A stretch of DNA of 7,983 bases, taken from assembly GCA_900548455.1 (NCBI GenBank), contig URKQ01000058.1, forward strand, positions 1 to 7,983, in the 5' to 3' direction. The DNA is from an uncultured Clostridium sp. (GTDB lineage Bacteria > Bacillota > Clostridia > Clostridiales > Clostridiaceae). The notes under the pieces were generated by a model that did no database searches, was not told the origin of the DNA, and was given only the letters and a program-made list of their open reading frames with translations. Positions 6,309 through 7,983 of the stretch are shown piece after piece (within the stretch, counting starts at the first letter, position 1; every line of letters begins with the position of its first letter). Position numbers and translations under genes: made by a program.

Positions 6309-6692
6309 ATTTTAAAAATAGATTTTGATTCACAAATACCGATTTATATTCAAATAAAAAATCAAGTTATTGAAGGAATAGCTAAAGGTACAATAGAAAA
6401 TGGTGAAGAATTACCATCTGTACGTGGGCTTGCAGAAGATATAGGTGTAAATATGCATACTGTAAATAAAGCATATACCCTTCTTAAGGATGACGGATAT
6501 TTGAAAATAGATCGGAGAAAAGGTGCATTTATATCAGTTGATTTGAAGTCTTCAATGGATAAGTTTAAAGAAGAATTTAATTATAACTTAGAGTATTACA
6601 TGGCAGAATGCTTTAATAGAGGAATTGAAGTAAATGAAGTTAAAGGTGAAATAGATAGGATATTTGGACAGTTTAATTTGGAGGACAAATAA
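6306..6692 (+). CDS. GntR-family transcriptional regulator, YtrA subfamily
   Basis: A 128-residue protein with an N-terminal winged helix-turn-helix (about residues 10-78). It carries the family signature: IPIYIQIKNQVIEGIAKG (11-28), ELPSVRGLAEDIGVNMHTVNKAYTLL (35-60, containing the recognition helix) and the wing DGYLKIDRRKGAFI (63-76). The C-terminal part is only about 50 residues of helix, which is the hallmark of the YtrA subfamily and too small for a classic effector domain. Such regulators usually repress their own ABC-transporter operons and are relieved by cell-envelope stress. Here the gene is third in the operon rather than first, as it is in B. subtilis ytr. The dyad at 3883-3923 is the likely autoregulatory site. 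The TTG start is discussed with the ribosome binding site entry. Confidence 0.93.
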   Translation: MILKIDFDSQIPIYIQIKNQVIEGIAKGTIENGEELPSVRGLAEDIGVNMHTVNKAYTLLKDDGYLKIDRRKGAFISVDLKSSMDKFKEEFNYNLEYYMAECFNRGIEVNEVKGEIDRIFGQFNLEDK

Positions 6693-6693
6693 T

Positions 6694-7818
6694 ATGGAAA
6701 GATGGATGATTCTATTCAATATTAATCTGATGTTAATATTATTATTTTTATTAACTTATTTCTTAAATAAAGTTTCTAATAATGGAATATTTTTTGGTAT
6801 AAGATTTCCATTGGAGTATTTGAAAGAAGAGAAGTTAATAAATATTGAAAAGTCTTATAAAAAAGTTGTTATGATATTTTTTATAGTGTTATTTGTCATA
6901 ACCAACTTAATAATATTTAATTTTAATATATATGATAACTACAGATTAAATGTATTTATTGGAGTGTTTATAATTGTAGTAATGATAGCCGTAAATGCAA
7001 TTTATATTCCATATTATATAAAGGTGAAAGAACTAAAGAAAGAGAATGGTTGGACTTATGAAAAGAGAAATTTTGTTATAACGGATACTACACTTAGAAA
7101 ACCTAAGAAAGATGATAAACTTAGACCTATTAATAATAATTGGTTTCTGTTTCTTTTAATTGTTCCTATTGTCATTATAATGATTACAATATACAGATAT
7201 AACTTTTCACCAGAAACTATAAATTTTATGGGTATCTCTAATATTGAGTTTGGTAAATTATCCATAAAAGAAATTTTTGTTTTATTTCAATTTCCTATAG
7301 CTCAGTTATTTACAATTACACTAATGTATATAATAAATAAAATTATTGTAAATTCAAGAGTAGATTTAAATAGTGGTGAAATAGAGAAAAGTATTATTAG
7401 AAAGAAGAAGTTTAGAAGATTAGGATCTATGTTGATGCTTTTTACTTCTATAGAAATTACTATTATGTTTTCTACTTTGCAGATTGCTATGTTATATAAT
7501 TTTAATATCACTATGATTAATAATATATTTTCTATTATTATTGCAATAACAATGTTTTTGTTTATGATAGAATTTATTAAAATTGGTCAAGGTGGAAGAA
7601 ATATTAATGAGGAAACTGAAAAAGATGAGCTTTATAAAGATGATGATGATAAATGGATTCTAGGGGGACTTTATTTTAATAAGAATGATCCAGCTTGGAT
7701 GGTAGAGAAAAGAAGAGGAATCGGATGGACAATAAATTTTGCAAATCCAAAAGGATGGCTATTTATTGGTGGACTTATAGTATTTATTATTATCAGTATA
7801 ATAATTGGAAATAAATAA
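6694..7818 (+). CDS. Polytopic membrane protein with C-terminal DUF5808-like motif
   Basis: A 374-residue protein with seven or eight membrane segments (near 5-25, 57-77, 85-108, 149-168, 193-216, 245-268, 276-295 and 354-371). After the first segment, NNGIFFGIRFPLEYLKEE (29-46) resembles the FG-x-R-x-P motif of DUF1648/SdpI-related proteins. Near the end, DDDDKWILGGLYFNKNDP (316-333) with EKRRGIGWTINFANPKGW (338-355) fits DUF5808. Function is unknown; relatives commonly sit beside YtrA/GntR regulators and ABC transporters and may act in envelope stress or toxin immunity, though that is inference. The ATG at 6694 is preferred because GGAGG (6680-6684) lies 9 bases ahead; it falls just after the gntR stop, whose last codons contain this ribosome binding site. 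It is the last operon gene seen, and no T-tailed terminator follows it. Residues 314-320 read YKDDDDK, a natural near-copy of the FLAG epitope. Confidence 0.88.
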   Translation: MERWMILFNINLMLILLFLLTYFLNKVSNNGIFFGIRFPLEYLKEEKLINIEKSYKKVVMIFFIVLFVITNLIIFNFNIYDNYRLNVFIGVFIIVVMIAVNAIYIPYYIKVKELKKENGWTYEKRNFVITDTTLRKPKKDDKLRPINNNWFLFLLIVPIVIIMITIYRYNFSPETINFMGISNIEFGKLSIKEIFVLFQFPIAQLFTITLMYIINKIIVNSRVDLNSGEIEKSIIRKKKFRRLGSMLMLFTSIEITIMFSTLQIAMLYNFNITMINNIFSIIIAITMFLFMIEFIKIGQGGRNINEETEKDELYKDDDDKWILGGLYFNKNDPAWMVEKRRGIGWTINFANPKGWLFIGGLIVFIIISIIIGNK

Positions 7819-7850
7819 ATTAGGCTCTGTAGTAAAATAAAGTGATAGAA

Positions 7851-7979
7851 TGTACAAGTCATGCTAGACAATAAGTTAATCAGCTTATGCACGGCTTTTC
7901 CTAAGAGGGGTTGGAAGGGGACCCTGTTCCCTCCTTGTTAAGGAGAGATACTCAAAGGGAACCATAAGGTTCCTTTTGA
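7851..7979 (+). ncRNA. Structured RNA-like element, possible HEARO/omega-RNA (IscB/IsrB-type) or other mobile-element end
   Basis: This gene-free stretch is much richer in G and C than its surroundings and is packed with nested complementarity: ATAAG/CTTAT (7871-7875 with 7884-7888), extended by TGC/GCA across a bulge; CTTTTCC/GGAAGGG (7895-7901 with 7913-7919, two G-U pairs); AGGG in that loop (7906-7909) able to pair with CCCT (7922-7925) as a pseudoknot; CTCCTT/AAGGAG (7931-7936 with 7940-7945); and a 12-bp hairpin with ATAA loop (7952-7963 with 7968-7979, one G-U). No T-run follows, so the last hairpin is not a + strand terminator. The series of hairpins ending before a window edge fits an omega-RNA that precedes an IscB/IsrB nuclease gene, but the nuclease is not in view. 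An IS200/IS605-type element end, or a riboregulator of a downstream gene, is also possible. Strand and boundaries are tentative. Confidence 0.45.
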
Positions 7980-7983
7980 AAAA

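Noticed and set aside
7952..7983. Terminator of the ABC-gntR operon
   Set aside because: The 12-bp hairpin is strong but is followed by AAAA rather than a T-run on the + strand, and its minus-strand flank has no T-run either.
7823..7983. tRNA or rRNA fragment
   Set aside because: No cloverleaf, T-loop GTTCRA motif in the right position, CCA end or recognisable rRNA helix could be found.

Overview
The window looks like chromosomal DNA of a low-GC anaerobic Firmicute, most likely Clostridium sensu stricto. The DNA is very AT-rich, Shine-Dalgarno sequences are strong and purine-rich (AGGAGG/AAGGGGG type), genes are tightly packed, and the families present are typical of clostridia. All intact genes are on the + strand.

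Region 1 (1-3865) is the 3' end of a bacterial microcompartment (BMC) operon: an eutQ-type cupin gene cut by the window edge, a BMC-H shell protein with a long acidic linker and a basic C-terminal domain, a CoA-acylating aldehyde dehydrogenase (EutE/PduP type) with a C-terminal encapsulation-peptide-like helix, a PduL-type phosphotransacylase with an N-terminal encapsulation-peptide-like helix, and a compact canonical BMC-H shell protein. A strong intrinsic terminator (3816-3865) follows. Together they would enclose an aldehyde -> acyl-CoA -> acyl-phosphate branch in a protein shell. The signature enzyme that makes the aldehyde (ethanolamine ammonia-lyase, or a glycyl-radical choline or diol lyase) would lie upstream and is not visible, so the substrate cannot be fixed. 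EutQ points to ethanolamine, but glycyl-radical BMC loci remain possible.

Region 2 (3866-7818) is a separate four-gene operon: an ABC ATPase, a large ABC-2-type permease, a short YtrA-subfamily GntR repressor, and a polytopic membrane protein ending in a DUF5808-like motif. In front of it is a 41-bp perfect dyad made of four TGTTATA heptamers that overlaps the best promoter candidates; this is the probable operator of the GntR protein. YtrA-type operons are usually induced by envelope stress or cell-wall antibiotics, which is the likely role here.

Region 3 (7819-7983) has no gene. It is abruptly GC-richer and contains several nested hairpins, including a 12-bp terminal hairpin that is not followed by a T-run. 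It looks like the beginning of a structured non-coding RNA or mobile element continuing past the window. A HEARO/omega-RNA type element (the guide RNA of IscB/IsrB-family nucleases) is my leading but unproven reading.
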